From Thiomonas intermedia (GTDB taxonomy: Bacteria; Pseudomonadota; Gammaproteobacteria; Burkholderiales; Burkholderiaceae_C): DNA of 64,000 nucleotides. The notes under the pieces were generated by a model. That model was not told where the DNA came from. It was given only the letters and a program-made list of their open reading frames with translations, and ran no database searches. This document shows, one piece after another, positions 56,103-64,000 of the stretch (position 1 is its first letter; each line of letters starts with the position of its first letter). The DNA lies in assembly GCF_002028405.1 (NCBI RefSeq), contig NZ_CP020046.1:3100001-3164000 (forward strand), read 5' to 3'. The position numbers and the translations under genes were made by a program.

Positions 56103-57746
56103 ATGCAGGACGCCGACCTGACCCCCAATGCCGCGAACCACGCGCCGCTGACACCCCTGATCTTTCTCGATCACGCCGCTGACGTTTATCCCAACCATGT
56201 GGCCGTCATTCACGGCAGCCTGCAGCGCAACTGGGCGCAAACCCGCGAGCGCTGCCGACGTCTGGCCTCGGCGCTGCGGCGTCGGGGGCTGGTGCGCGGC
56301 GATGTCGTCGCGGTCATGCTTCCCAATGTGCCGGCCATGGTGGAGGTGCATTTCGGGGTGCCCATGGCCGGTCTGGTGCTCAACACCTTGAACACCCGGC
56401 TCGATGCCGAGGCGCTGGCCTATATGCTGCAACACGGCGGGGCCAAGGCCGTGCTGGTCGATCCGGAACTCTCGGCCACCATGAGGCAGGCGATTGCGCT
56501 GGCCGTGGACCAGGGGTTGGCGCCGCCTTGGGTCGTCGATGTCCCCGATGCGGAGTTCGTTGCCGATCTGCCAGGGATAGGCAATCTGGATTACGAGGCC
56601 CTGCTCGCAGAGGGCGACGCGGATGAGTCGTTGCCCGAGGTGCAGGATGAGTGGGACGCCCTTTCCTTGAACTACACCTCGGGGACGACGGGCAAACCCA
56701 AGGGCGTGGTCTATTCGCATCGAGGCGCCTACATCAACGCGATCTCCAATGTTCTCGAATGGGACATGCCCAGGCATCCGGTTTATCTCTGGACTCTGCC
56801 CATGTTCCACTGCAACGGCTGGTGCTTTCCCTGGACCGTGGCAGCCCGGGCCGGGGTGAATGTCTGCCTGCGCAAGGTCGAGGCATCGGCCATACTGGAG
56901 CGCATCTCCCGGTATGAGGTAACGCATTACTGCGGCGCGCCGATCGTCCACAGTCTGCTGGTCAATGCTCCTGCCGAGTTGAAAGGCGGCATCGCGCATA
57001 CCGTCCGCGCCATGGTGGCGGGCGCCGCACCGCCCGCGGCGATGATTGAAGGCCTCGAGGCCATGGGTTTTGAGCTGACCCATACCTACGGCCTCACCGA
57101 GGTGTACGGACCGGCGACCGTCTGCGCCAAGCAAGACGCCTGGACCGCGTTGCCCTTGTCTGAGCGGGCGCGGCTAAACGCACGCCAGGGCGTGCGCTAT
57201 CACCTGCAGAATGCCGCCACGGTGCGCGACCCGGCAACCCTGCAGGAGGTGCCGCACGACGGACAGACCCTGGGCGAGATCATGTTCCGCGGCAACATCA
57301 TGATGAAGGGGTATCTGGGCAGCCCCGAGGACACCGCCCAGGCGTTACGAGGCGGCTGGTTTCACAGTGGCGACCTCGCCGTGGTCGATCCCGATGGCTA
57401 CATCAAGATCAAGGACCGGAGCAAGGACGTCATCATTTCGGGCGGAGAGAACATTTCCAGCATCGAGGTGGAAGACGTGCTCTACCGGCACCCCGCCGTC
57501 ATGGTTGCCGCCGTGGTGGCCATGCCCGATCCGAAGTGGGGCGAGACACCTTGCGCGTTCGTCGAGCTCAAACAAGACCGCACCGCGACCGAAGACGAGA
57601 TCATCGCGTTCTGCAAGACCCACCTTGCGGGCTTCAAGACCCCCCGAAAAGTGGTTTTCGGCGAACTGCCCAAGACCTCCACGGGCAAGATCCAGAAGTA
57701 CGCACTGCGCGCCCAGGCCCGCTCGCGCGACGCCATCGATTCATAG
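56103..57746 (+). CDS. Acyl-CoA synthetase (AMP-forming)
   Basis: A 547-residue ANL-superfamily ligase activating a carboxylic acid with ATP and CoA. The P-loop is YTSGTTGKPKGVVYSH; the A5 motif is HTYGLTEVYGPAT, A7 WFHSGDLAVVDPDGYI, A8 DRSKDVIISGGENISS, and the A10 Lys is in PKTSTGKIQKY. It resembles medium-chain/DmdB-like acyl-CoA ligases more than FadD, with the LPMFHCNGWCFPWTVA segment typical of that group. AAGGAG lies 6 bases before the ATG. Likely feeds the nearby acyl-CoA dehydrogenase. Confidence 0.9.
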   Translation: MQDADLTPNAANHAPLTPLIFLDHAADVYPNHVAVIHGSLQRNWAQTRERCRRLASALRRRGLVRGDVVAVMLPNVPAMVEVHFGVPMAGLVLNTLNTRLDAEALAYMLQHGGAKAVLVDPELSATMRQAIALAVDQGLAPPWVVDVPDAEFVADLPGIGNLDYEALLAEGDADESLPEVQDEWDALSLNYTSGTTGKPKGVVYSHRGAYINAISNVLEWDMPRHPVYLWTLPMFHCNGWCFPWTVAARAGVNVCLRKVEASAILERISRYEVTHYCGAPIVHSLLVNAPAELKGGIAHTVRAMVAGAAPPAAMIEGLEAMGFELTHTYGLTEVYGPATVCAKQDAWTALPLSERARLNARQGVRYHLQNAATVRDPATLQEVPHDGQTLGEIMFRGNIMMKGYLGSPEDTAQALRGGWFHSGDLAVVDPDGYIKIKDRSKDVIISGGENISSIEVEDVLYRHPAVMVAAVVAMPDPKWGETPCAFVELKQDRTATEDEIIAFCKTHLAGFKTPRKVVFGELPKTSTGKIQKYALRAQARSRDAIDS

Positions 57747-57768
57747 CGCAGCCCGGTTCGGCCGGCGT

Positions 57769-58341
57769 TCAAGCCGAGGCCTGAAGGGCCTGATGCAGGG
57801 AAAAAGCCCCCATCACGATGAACAGCAGCGCCGCGATGCCGTGCACGAGTCGGGTGGGCAGGCGATCGGCGAAGCGATGGCCGAACAAGACGGCCGGCAC
57901 GTTCGCCAACATCATGCCCACCGTGGTGCCAGCCACCACGGGCAGCCATTCCTGATAGCGCGCGGCGAGGGCGACCGTGGCAACCTGGGTCTTGTCGCCC
58001 ATCTCGGCGAGAAAGAACACCACAACGGTCGTCGCGAAAATGCCGAAACCGCGTGGCGATTTGTCCTCCTCGTCGGCCTTGTCGGGAACCAGAATCCACA
58101 GGCCCATGATCAGGAAGGAGAACACGACCACCCAGTCGAGGATGCGGGGGGTGAGCACATGGGCCAGCGCATCGCCCAGCGCGGCCGCGACGCCGTGGTT
58201 CAGCAGCGTGGCGACGAGGACGCCAAGAATGATCGGCCACGGCTTGCGATAGCGCGCTGCCAGAGTCAGGGAGAGGAGCTGGGTTTTGTCACCGATTTCG
58301 GCCAGGGCGACCAGTCCGGTGCTGAGTAGGAATGCTGACAT
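57769..58341 (-). CDS. TMEM165/GDT1 family manganese exporter
   Basis: A 190-residue membrane protein with six helices in two halves. Each half carries the family motif E-x-G-D-K-T: AEIGDKTQLLSLTLAARY near residue 14 and AEMGDKTQVATVALAARY near 109. UPF0016/GDT1 members transport Mn2+ (and Ca2+); bacterial versions behind a yybP-ykoY riboswitch act as Mn2+ exporters. Such a riboswitch lies upstream. The start ATG 58341 was chosen because the N-terminal helix follows directly; the longer frame runs into the riboswitch. Confidence 0.92.
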   Translation of the reverse strand: MSAFLLSTGLVALAEIGDKTQLLSLTLAARYRKPWPIILGVLVATLLNHGVAAALGDALAHVLTPRILDWVVVFSFLIMGLWILVPDKADEEDKSPRGFGIFATTVVVFFLAEMGDKTQVATVALAARYQEWLPVVAGTTVGMMLANVPAVLFGHRFADRLPTRLVHGIAALLFIVMGAFSLHQALQASA

Positions 58342-58358
58342 GTCTGGGTTGCAAGAGC

Positions 58359-58397
58359 GGCTGCGGCGAATGAACGATGCACCACGCCCCCGCAGCC
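58359..58397 (-). promoter_or_regulatory. Expression-platform hairpin of the manganese riboswitch
   Basis: GGCTGCGG and CCGCAGCC (58390-58397 with 58359-58366) form an 8-bp stem between aptamer and start codon. The loop holds TGCATCG, complementary to the P1 3' strand, so aptamer and platform can compete. No U-tract follows, suggesting translational rather than transcriptional control. Confidence 0.5.
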
Positions 58398-58409
58398 AGC
58401 AGGCATGAT

Positions 58410-58532
58410 GCATCGGTCTTGCCAGGCGGTTGCTGCTGGCGCCACAGTCGTCAGTCGCGAGGCGACGTTGACGGCTGAGTATGTTGACGCAAGCCCCGCC
58501 GGTGAAGAAGGCGGGCGGCTACTCCCCAATGC
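58410..58532 (-). promoter_or_regulatory. yybP-ykoY manganese riboswitch
   Basis: Read leftward, the sequence has the conserved blocks of the Mn2+ riboswitch: GGGGAGTAGC (within 58518-58532), CGTCAACATACTC (about 58477-58490), and TGGCAAGACC close to the P1 3' strand. P1 is formed by GCATTGG (58526-58532) and CCGATGC (58410-58416). It lies 69 bases upstream of the GDT1 start. High Mn2+ should stabilise P1 and switch on export. Confidence 0.9.
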
Positions 58533-58610
58533 GGGAGCAACTCTAACACGGCGACGTGTGGGCTCTCTGAAAGGGCTTGATCTGCGGCCGTATCCATCAT
58601 TACACTTCAA

Positions 58611-58630
58611 AAACGAACGGTCGTTCTTTT
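58611..58630. promoter_or_regulatory. Candidate TetR-family operator upstream of etfBA
   Basis: GAACG-GT-CGTTC (58615-58626) is an inverted repeat inside a longer near-palindrome flanked by A and T runs. It lies 80 bases before etfB. The pattern resembles CNAACGNNCGTTNG operators bound by TetR-type regulators of acyl-CoA or phenylacetate catabolism (PaaR is the known example). No regulator gene is in the window. Confidence 0.5.
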
Positions 58631-58705
58631 ATGTGGCGCTCAGCCGTTGACGGACAGTGCGCTGCCTATACTGACGCCACACAACAAACCCAATGGAGTC
58701 ATTGC

Positions 58706-59455
58706 ATGAAAGTGCTGGTCGCGGTCAAGCGCGTGGTGGATTACAACGTCAAGGTCCGGGTCAAGTCCGATGGCAGCGGAGTTGACACCGCCGGCGTGAA
58801 GATGAGCATGAATCCGTTCGACGAGATCGCGGTGGAAGAGGCCGTCCGTCTCAAGGAGCAGGGCACCGTGTCGGAGATTGTCGCGGTGAGCTGCGGCGCT
58901 GCGGCCTGCGGCGAGACGTTGCGCACGGCCATGGCGATTGGCGCGGACCGTGCCGTGCTGGTCGAGACCGCGGCCGAGCTCCAGCCCCTTGCGGTTGCCA
59001 AGCTGCTCAAGGCCGTGGTCGAGAAGGAAGGCGTTCAACTGATCATTCTGGGCAAACAGGCCATCGACGACGATGCCAACCAGACCGGACAGATGCTGGC
59101 CGCGCTGATGGGCTGGTCGCAGGCCACTTTTGCCTCCAAGGTCGAGCTCGACGGCACTCAGGCGAAGGTCACGCGCGAGGTGGACGGCGGGCTGGAGACG
59201 ATCGCGGTCAAACTGCCCGCGGTCATCACCACGGATCTGCGTCTGAACGAGCCGCGCTATGTCACGCTGCCCAACATCATGAAGGCGAAAAAGAAGCCTC
59301 TCGATACCCTCAAGCCCGAGGAGCTCGGCGTGGAGGTGAGCCCGCGCCTGAAGACGCTGAAGGTCGCCGAGCCGCCCAAGCGCGGGGCCGGTGTCAAGGT
59401 GCCCGACGTGGCCACGTTGGTCGCCCGTCTGAAGACCGAAGCCAAGGTCATCTGA
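58706..59455 (+). CDS. etfB: Electron transfer flavoprotein beta subunit
   Basis: A 249-residue ETF beta subunit, which carries AMP and with EtfA moves electrons from acyl-CoA dehydrogenases to ETF-quinone oxidoreductase. Hallmarks are [35 protein letters not shown], and the [15 protein letters not shown] signature. GGAG at 58694-58697 fits ATG 58706; the longer frame upstream overlaps the operator region. It starts the etfB-etfA-acyl-CoA dehydrogenase unit. Confidence 0.95.
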   Translation: MKVLVAVKRVVDYNVKVRVKSDGSGVDTAGVKMSMNPFDEIAVEEAVRLKEQGTVSEIVAVSCGAAACGETLRTAMAIGADRAVLVETAAELQPLAVAKLLKAVVEKEGVQLIILGKQAIDDDANQTGQMLAALMGWSQATFASKVELDGTQAKVTREVDGGLETIAVKLPAVITTDLRLNEPRYVTLPNIMKAKKKPLDTLKPEELGVEVSPRLKTLKVAEPPKRGAGVKVPDVATLVARLKTEAKVI

Positions 59456-59492
59456 GCCGCCGCTCCAAGTCTCATCATTCAAGGACCATTCC

Positions 59493-60425
59493 ATGACCGC
59501 ACTCGTCATCGCCGAACACGACAACCACGGGCTCAAGCCCGCCACCCTCAACACGATTGCTGCCGCCCTGTTCTGCAACCCGCAAGTGCATGTGCTTGTC
59601 GCCGGTCACAACTGCGGCGGTGTCGCTCAGGCCGCGGCGCAGGTGTTTGGCGTGAGCAAGGTGCTGTGCGCCGACGCGCCGCAACTGGCCGAGGGCCTGG
59701 CCGAAACCACGGCGGCGCAAGTGTTGGCGCTGGCGTCGTCCTACACCCACATCCTGGCGCCGGCGACGGCCTTCGGCAAGAACATTGCGCCGCGCGTTGC
59801 GGCCCTGCTCGACGTGGCCCAGGTGTCCGACATCATCCATGTGCACGGTCCCGACACCTTCGATCGCCCCATCTACGCCGGCAATGCCATTGCCACGGTG
59901 CAGAGCAGCGACAAGACCCTGGTGATCACCGTGCGCACCACGGGTTTCGACCCGGTCGCGGCAAGCGGCGGGACCGCCGAGATCGTCGAGGTCGACGCCG
60001 TAGCCGACGCGGGCCTGTCCAGTCTGGTCGGGCGCGAAACCACCAAGAGCGAACGACCGGAGCTCACCGCCGCGAAGATCGTCGTCTCCGGCGGCCGCGG
60101 TTTGGGCAGCAAGGAGAACTTCGACGCCGTGATGACCCCGCTGGCCGACGCGCTCGGCGCGGCGATGGGGGCCAGCCGCGCCGCAGTGGATGCGGGCTAC
60201 GCCCCGAACGACTGGCAGGTCGGCCAGACCGGCAAGATCGTCGCGCCGCAGCTCTATGTGGCCGTGGGCATTTCCGGCGCCATCCAGCATCTGGCCGGCA
60301 TGAAGGACAGCAAGGTCATCGTTGCCATCAACAAGGATGAGGAGGCACCGATCTTCGGCGTGGCCGATTACGGACTGGTGGCCGACCTGTTCACCGCCGT
60401 GCCCGAGATGGTCAAGCAGATCTGA
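59493..60425 (+). CDS. etfA: Electron transfer flavoprotein alpha subunit
   Basis: A 310-residue FAD-binding subunit. The C-terminal FAD domain holds [46 protein letters not shown] and [11 protein letters not shown], all diagnostic. It forms the heterodimer with EtfB and lies 37 bases after it, preceded by AAGGA. Confidence 0.95.
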   Translation: MTALVIAEHDNHGLKPATLNTIAAALFCNPQVHVLVAGHNCGGVAQAAAQVFGVSKVLCADAPQLAEGLAETTAAQVLALASSYTHILAPATAFGKNIAPRVAALLDVAQVSDIIHVHGPDTFDRPIYAGNAIATVQSSDKTLVITVRTTGFDPVAASGGTAEIVEVDAVADAGLSSLVGRETTKSERPELTAAKIVVSGGRGLGSKENFDAVMTPLADALGAAMGASRAAVDAGYAPNDWQVGQTGKIVAPQLYVAVGISGAIQHLAGMKDSKVIVAINKDEEAPIFGVADYGLVADLFTAVPEMVKQI

Positions 60426-60453
60426 GGCTTCGGGCCAGCCCGTTCACCCTCAT

Positions 60454-60496
60454 CAGGCCGTCTGTACGGCCTGTCTGACGGCCGCGAAGACGGCCG
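60454..60496 (+). repeat. Two stacked hairpins between etfA and the acyl-CoA dehydrogenase gene
   Basis: CAGGCCGT-CTGT-ACGGCCTG (60454-60473) and CGGCCG-CGAAGA-CGGCCG (60479-60496) lie back to back in the 97-base gap. They could limit mRNA decay or read-through between the two genes; no U-tract is present. Confidence 0.55.
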
Positions 60497-60522
60497 ATTC
60501 CCAACCCCATACGGAGACTCGC

Positions 60523-62307
60523 ATGAGCTATACCGCCCCGATTCGCGACATGATGTTCGACCTCGAGCATCTTGCTGGACTGGAGTCCATCTCCGGACTT
60601 CCGGGCTTCGAGGACGCCACCCCCGACACGGCGGCGGCGGTTCTGCAGGAGTGCGGCAAGTTCAACCGTGACGTGGTCGCGCCGCTGAATCGCGAGGGCG
60701 ATCTCAAGCCGAGCATCTGGGCCGATGGCAAGGTGACGACCACCCCGGGGTTCAAGCAAGCGTTCCGTCAGTTTGTCGAGGCCGGATGGCAGGGTTTGTC
60801 GCACCCGGCCGATTTCGGTGGCCAGGGTCTCCCCAAGAGCCTTTCCGCCGCCTGTACCGAGATGCTCAACAGCGCCAACCTGAGCTTTGCGCTGTGCCCG
60901 CTGTTGTCCGATGGTGCCATCGAGGCGCTGCTCACCGCAGGCAGCGACGCGCAGAAACAGCGCTACATCCCCAGGCTGATCTCCGGCGAGTGGACCGGCA
61001 CCATGAATCTCACCGAGCCTCAGGCGGGCTCGGATCTGGCGCTGGTGCGCAGCCGCGCCGAGCCGCAAGGCGACGGCACCTATCGCATCTTCGGGCAGAA
61101 GATCTTCATCACCTACGGTGAGCACGACATGGCGGACAACATCGTCCACCTGGTGTTGGCGCGCCTGCCTGATGCGCCGGCGGGTGTGAAAGGCATTTCG
61201 CTGTTCATCGTGCCCAAGGTGCTCGAGGACGGCCGTCGCAACGACGTGTGGTGCGCCTCCATCGAACACAAGCTGGGCATCAAGGCCAGCCCGACCGCGG
61301 TGCTGGTGTATGGCGACGGCAAAGGCGAGGTCGGGGCGGGCGCCATCGGTGAACTGATCGGCGAGGCCAATCGCGGGCTGGAATACATGTTCATCATGAT
61401 GAACGCCGCCCGCTACGCGGTGGGCGTGCAGGGCATCGCGGTGGCCGAGCGCGCCTATCAGCAGGCCGCCGCGTACGCGAAGGACCGCGTGCAGTCCCGC
61501 CCGGTGGACGGCAGCGCCGCGCAGGCCGTGGCCATCATTCACCACCCGGACGTGCGTCGCATGCTCATGACCATGCGGGCGCTGACCGAAGGCAGCCGCG
61601 CCCTGGCGCTGGTGGCCGCCAGCCTGCACGACGTGGGCCACGCCCACCCGGATGCGGGTCAGCGTGCCGCGCATCAGGCGGCCTACGAGTTTCTCGTGCC
61701 GCTGGTGAAGGGCTATTCGACCGAGATGAGCATCGAGGTGGCCAGCCTGGGCGTGCAGGTGCATGGCGGCATGGGCTTCATCGAGGAAACAGGGGCCGCC
61801 CAGCACTATCGCGATGCGCGCATTCTGACCATTTACGAAGGCACGACGGCCATTCAGGCCAACGACCTGGTGGGTCGCAAGACATTGCGCGACGGCGGCG
61901 CGCTGGCCTTGCAGTTTGCGTCGCGCGTGGGCAAGACCGAGGCCGCGTTGATGGCCACGGGGGATGGGCAGGCCGAGGGCATGGCCAGGCAGTTGGCTGC
62001 GGCGCGCGAAGCCTACGAAGCCGTGGTGCGTTTCGTGGCCGAGCGCGGCAAGGCCGACCCGAACGCCGCCTTTGCCGCCAGCGTGCCTTACCTCATGCTG
62101 GCCGGCAATCTGATGGTCGGATGGCAAATGGGACAGAGCTGGCTGGCGACGGCCGAACTGCCGGCCGACGATGCCGGCTTCGCCAGCGCCAAGCGCGCGA
62201 CCGCGGCTTTCTATTGCAGCCACATCCTGCCGCGTTGCGGTGCCCTGCGCGATGCCGCGCTGAGCGGTGCCGAAAGCGTGATGGCTCTGCCAGTGGAGGC
62301 CTTCTGA
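60523..62307 (+). CDS. Acyl-CoA dehydrogenase with C-terminal extension (DmdC/FadE-like)
   Basis: A 594-residue FAD-dependent acyl-CoA dehydrogenase, longer than the 380-residue classic type. The core has LTEPQAGSDLALVRSRA, IFGQKIFITYGEHD, VQVHGGMGFIEETG and the catalytic Glu in TIYEGTTAIQANDL. An extra C-terminal helical domain (after about 475) is the acyl-CoA dehydrogenase C-terminal type found in DmdC-like and long-chain enzymes. ACGGAG precedes ATG 60523. Substrate chain length is not predictable here; electrons should go to the EtfAB encoded just upstream. Confidence 0.92.
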   Translation: MSYTAPIRDMMFDLEHLAGLESISGLPGFEDATPDTAAAVLQECGKFNRDVVAPLNREGDLKPSIWADGKVTTTPGFKQAFRQFVEAGWQGLSHPADFGGQGLPKSLSAACTEMLNSANLSFALCPLLSDGAIEALLTAGSDAQKQRYIPRLISGEWTGTMNLTEPQAGSDLALVRSRAEPQGDGTYRIFGQKIFITYGEHDMADNIVHLVLARLPDAPAGVKGISLFIVPKVLEDGRRNDVWCASIEHKLGIKASPTAVLVYGDGKGEVGAGAIGELIGEANRGLEYMFIMMNAARYAVGVQGIAVAERAYQQAAAYAKDRVQSRPVDGSAAQAVAIIHHPDVRRMLMTMRALTEGSRALALVAASLHDVGHAHPDAGQRAAHQAAYEFLVPLVKGYSTEMSIEVASLGVQVHGGMGFIEETGAAQHYRDARILTIYEGTTAIQANDLVGRKTLRDGGALALQFASRVGKTEAALMATGDGQAEGMARQLAAAREAYEAVVRFVAERGKADPNAAFAASVPYLMLAGNLMVGWQMGQSWLATAELPADDAGFASAKRATAAFYCSHILPRCGALRDAALSGAESVMALPVEAF

Positions 62308-62308
62308 G

Positions 62309-63268
62309 ATGGCACTGCCCGCAATCCTGTCCAAGCTGCGGCTGCCGGTCATCGGTTCGCCGTTGTTCATCATCTCCAACCCCAAACTGGTCATCGCCCA
62401 GTGCACCGCGGGCGTCGTGGGCAGCTTTCCGGCGCTGAATGCGCGGCCAGCGTCGCAGCTCGACGAATGGCTGGCGGAAATCACCGAGGCATTGGCCGCG
62501 TGGAATACGGCCCATCCCGATCAACCGGCGGCGCCCTTTGCAGTGAACCAGATCGTCCATCGCAGCAACGACCGGTTGGAGCAGGACATGGTGCTCTGCG
62601 CCAAATACAAGGTGCCCATCGTCATCACCTCGCTCGGCGCCCGGCCTGAGGTGAATCAGGGCGTGCACGGCTGGGGCGGCATCGTGCTCCACGACGTAAT
62701 CAACCAGACCTTTGCCCACAAAGCGGTGGAGAAGGGCGCGGACGGCCTGATTCTTGTCGCCGCGGGGGCGGGGGGCCATGCCGGCACGCAGTCGCCCTTC
62801 GCGCTGGTGCAGGAGACGCGGCAGTGGTTCGACGGCCCCCTCGTGCTGTCGGGCGCCATCGCCCGTGGTGATTCGGTGTTGGCCGCGCAGGCCATGGGCG
62901 CCGATCTGGCCTATATCGGCAGTGCCTTCATTGCCACTGAGGAAGCGCGGGCCGTGGCGGCTTACAAGGACATGATCGTCTCCAGCCATGCGCAGGACAT
63001 CGTCTATTCCAGCCTCTTCACCGGCGTGCATGGCAACTATCTGCGCGGCTCCATTGCCGCATCGGGCATGGACCCCGATCATTTGCCGGAAGGTGATCCG
63101 ACCAAGATGGATTTCGCCGCAGCCATCGGCGGCGCCAAGGCCTGGAAAGACATCTGGGGCTGCGGTCAAGGCATCGGCGCGGTGACCCAGGTGCAGTCGG
63201 CAGCCGAAATGGTGAAACGATGGCAGCAGGAGTACCAGACGGCCAGAGCGCGTCTGTGCGGCGCCTGA
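62309..63268 (+). CDS. Nitronate monooxygenase (2-nitropropane dioxygenase) family
   Basis: A 319-residue FMN TIM-barrel protein. The FMN phosphate site GAGAGGHAGTQSPFALVQE-like AAGAGGHAGTQSPF and the later GADLAYIGSAFIATEEA motif mark the family, which oxidises alkyl nitronates but often has unknown natural substrates. It starts 1 base after the acyl-CoA dehydrogenase stop, so it is tightly coupled. This neighbour pair recurs in betaproteobacteria and suggests a role in acyl-CoA metabolism. Confidence 0.88.
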   Translation: MALPAILSKLRLPVIGSPLFIISNPKLVIAQCTAGVVGSFPALNARPASQLDEWLAEITEALAAWNTAHPDQPAAPFAVNQIVHRSNDRLEQDMVLCAKYKVPIVITSLGARPEVNQGVHGWGGIVLHDVINQTFAHKAVEKGADGLILVAAGAGGHAGTQSPFALVQETRQWFDGPLVLSGAIARGDSVLAAQAMGADLAYIGSAFIATEEARAVAAYKDMIVSSHAQDIVYSSLFTGVHGNYLRGSIAASGMDPDHLPEGDPTKMDFAAAIGGAKAWKDIWGCGQGIGAVTQVQSAAEMVKRWQQEYQTARARLCGA

Positions 63269-63325
63269 GGCTTCGAAGCGTCGCCTATAGTGAATAGGTC
63301 AGCCACGACAGACCGGAGGCGAGCC

Positions 63326-63688
63326 ATGCGTGCGCATCACCCTATTTCATCCCAGGCGATTGCCGACCGTCCTCCTGACCCTGAACGACTTGCCCGGGCC
63401 AAGACCTTTGCCGAGTTCTACCCGCTGTATCTGGCCGAGCACCGCCAGCCGCGCAATCGCAAACTGCATTTCATCGGCTCGACCCTGGCGCTGATCTGTC
63501 TGTTTTTTCTGCTGTTCACGGGCGATCTCTGGTGGTTTCCCGCAGCCTTGGTCTGCGGTTATGCCTTCGCCTGGGTGGGGCATTTTTTCGTCGAACGCAA
63601 CCGGCCGGCCACCTTCAAACGTCCGCTGTTCAGCCTGATGGGGGACTGGGTGATGTGGTGGCAGACGCTGACGCGGAGAATCAAGTAG
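63326..63688 (+). CDS. DUF962/Mpo1-like membrane protein
   Basis: A 120-residue protein with two hydrophobic helices and the DUF962 pattern YLAEHRQPRNRKLHFIGS, then AFAWVGHFFVERNRPATFKRPLFSL. Yeast Mpo1 of this family is an iron-dependent dioxygenase in fatty-acid alpha-oxidation, using histidines for the metal; the His residues in EHR, LHF and GHF are conserved here. GGAGG at 63315-63319 sets ATG 63326. It lies 57 bases after the nitronate monooxygenase and probably belongs to the same unit. Confidence 0.82.
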   Translation: MRAHHPISSQAIADRPPDPERLARAKTFAEFYPLYLAEHRQPRNRKLHFIGSTLALICLFFLLFTGDLWWFPAALVCGYAFAWVGHFFVERNRPATFKRPLFSLMGDWVMWWQTLTRRIK

Positions 63689-63715
63689 GCGGGACACGGC
63701 CGCCCGCACGGCAGA

Positions 63716-64000
63716 TCAAACAGCCACCTTGCGCCATCGGGCTTCTCCCACGTCTGCAGCCTTTTGTGGCGGCAAGGTGTCAGACCATTCCGGCAGGCTG
63801 GACAAGGCCACCTGCATGGCCTCGCCGATCAGCATGACGCAGGGGGAACCCACTTGTTCGTCGTGTATCGCGCGGCAGAGCGTGCCCAGCCGCGTGGCGA
63901 TGCGACGCTCCTGTGGGCTGCTCGCACCCTGGACCAGCAGTACCGGCGTGCCGGCTGAAAGGCCGCCTTCCAACAAGCCGGATTCGAGGGTCGAGGCTTC
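63716..64000 (-). CDS. Uroporphyrinogen-III C-methyltransferase (partial, 5' end outside the window)
   Basis: The frame is open to the right edge, so only the C-terminal 94 codons are here. The segment AGTPVLLVQGASSPQERRIATRLGTL and then GSPCVMLIGEAM match the end of SUMT/CobA enzymes, which methylate uroporphyrinogen III to precorrin-2 for sirohaem or cobalamin. The last 35 residues (SSLPEWSDTLPPQK) extend past the usual end. Its neighbours on the right cannot be seen; nirB/cysI or cob genes would decide the pathway. Confidence 0.78.
   Translation of the reverse strand, partial: EASTLESGLLEGGLSAGTPVLLVQGASSPQERRIATRLGTLCRAIHDEQVGSPCVMLIGEAMQVALSSLPEWSDTLPPQKAADVGEARWRKVAV

Noticed and set aside
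60412-62484. A 690-codon open frame antisense to the acyl-CoA dehydrogenase
   Set aside because: The same kind of shadow; no ribosome site or recognisable motif, and it crosses an intergenic gap.

Overview
The window is GC-rich (visibly well over 60%), densely coded, and carries a continuous housekeeping-type chromosome segment. The gene orders (odhA-odhB-lpd-zapE; ribF-ileS-lspA; PHP-yciO-M50-trpS; phaC-phaA-phaB-phaR), the PhaR/PHB cycle, ExoIII, BamD and a YbaK/PlsY/YajQ/MurB block all point to a betaproteobacterium of the order Burkholderiales. A cytoplasm-facing sulfite dehydrogenase of the SoeABC type and a TauE/SafE permease suggest inorganic sulfur metabolism, so a sulfur oxidiser such as Thiomonas is a reasonable inference, but it is not proven here. 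I see no insertion sequence, prophage or CRISPR array.

Layout. 1-3.4 kb: end of a polysaccharide locus (polyprenyl-phosphate sugar transferase, UDP-HexNAc dehydrogenase, UDP-HexNAc 4-epimerase), which would make UDP-GalNAcA and start a glycan on the lipid carrier. 3.5-9.5 kb: Old Yellow Enzyme reductase, then divergently soeABC. 9.5-16.7 kb: a small LprI-like secreted protein, enoyl-CoA hydratase, PP2C phosphatase, DinG/YoaA helicase, BamD, RluD and PgeF. 16.8-21.3 kb: complete PHB pathway phaC-phaA-phaB-phaR. 21.3-27.3 kb: RimO, a TauE/SafE permease, acetate permease SatP, small secreted proteins and exonuclease III. 27.3-27.7 kb: tRNA-Val(CAC) with its terminator and, behind it, an unexplained structured transcript unit. 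27.8-43.4 kb: DnaQ, PrfC, a DUF2189 membrane protein, LspA-IleS-RibF, a cold-shock protein, DedA, TrpS, M50 protease, YciO, a PHP phosphoesterase, YbaK, PlsY, YajQ and MurB. 43.6-46.8 kb: two lipoproteins of unknown function flanking a peptide deformylase. 47-54.6 kb: 2-oxoglutarate dehydrogenase complex E1-E2-E3, ZapE and a coupled coiled-coil exported protein. 54.7-63.7 kb: MscS channel, acyl-CoA synthetase, a GDT1-type manganese exporter behind a yybP-ykoY riboswitch, then EtfB-EtfA-acyl-CoA dehydrogenase-nitronate monooxygenase-Mpo1-like protein, a likely fatty-acid degradation unit. The right edge cuts a uroporphyrinogen-III methyltransferase gene.

How the parts fit: acetate uptake, acyl-CoA oxidation and the TCA complex feed or drain acetyl-CoA, and the PHB genes store the surplus. 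Electrons from acyl-CoA dehydrogenase leave through EtfAB. SoeABC would pass electrons from cytoplasmic sulfite to quinone. The least explained parts are the structured stretch at 27.35-27.55 kb and several clean inverted repeats upstream of metabolic operons.
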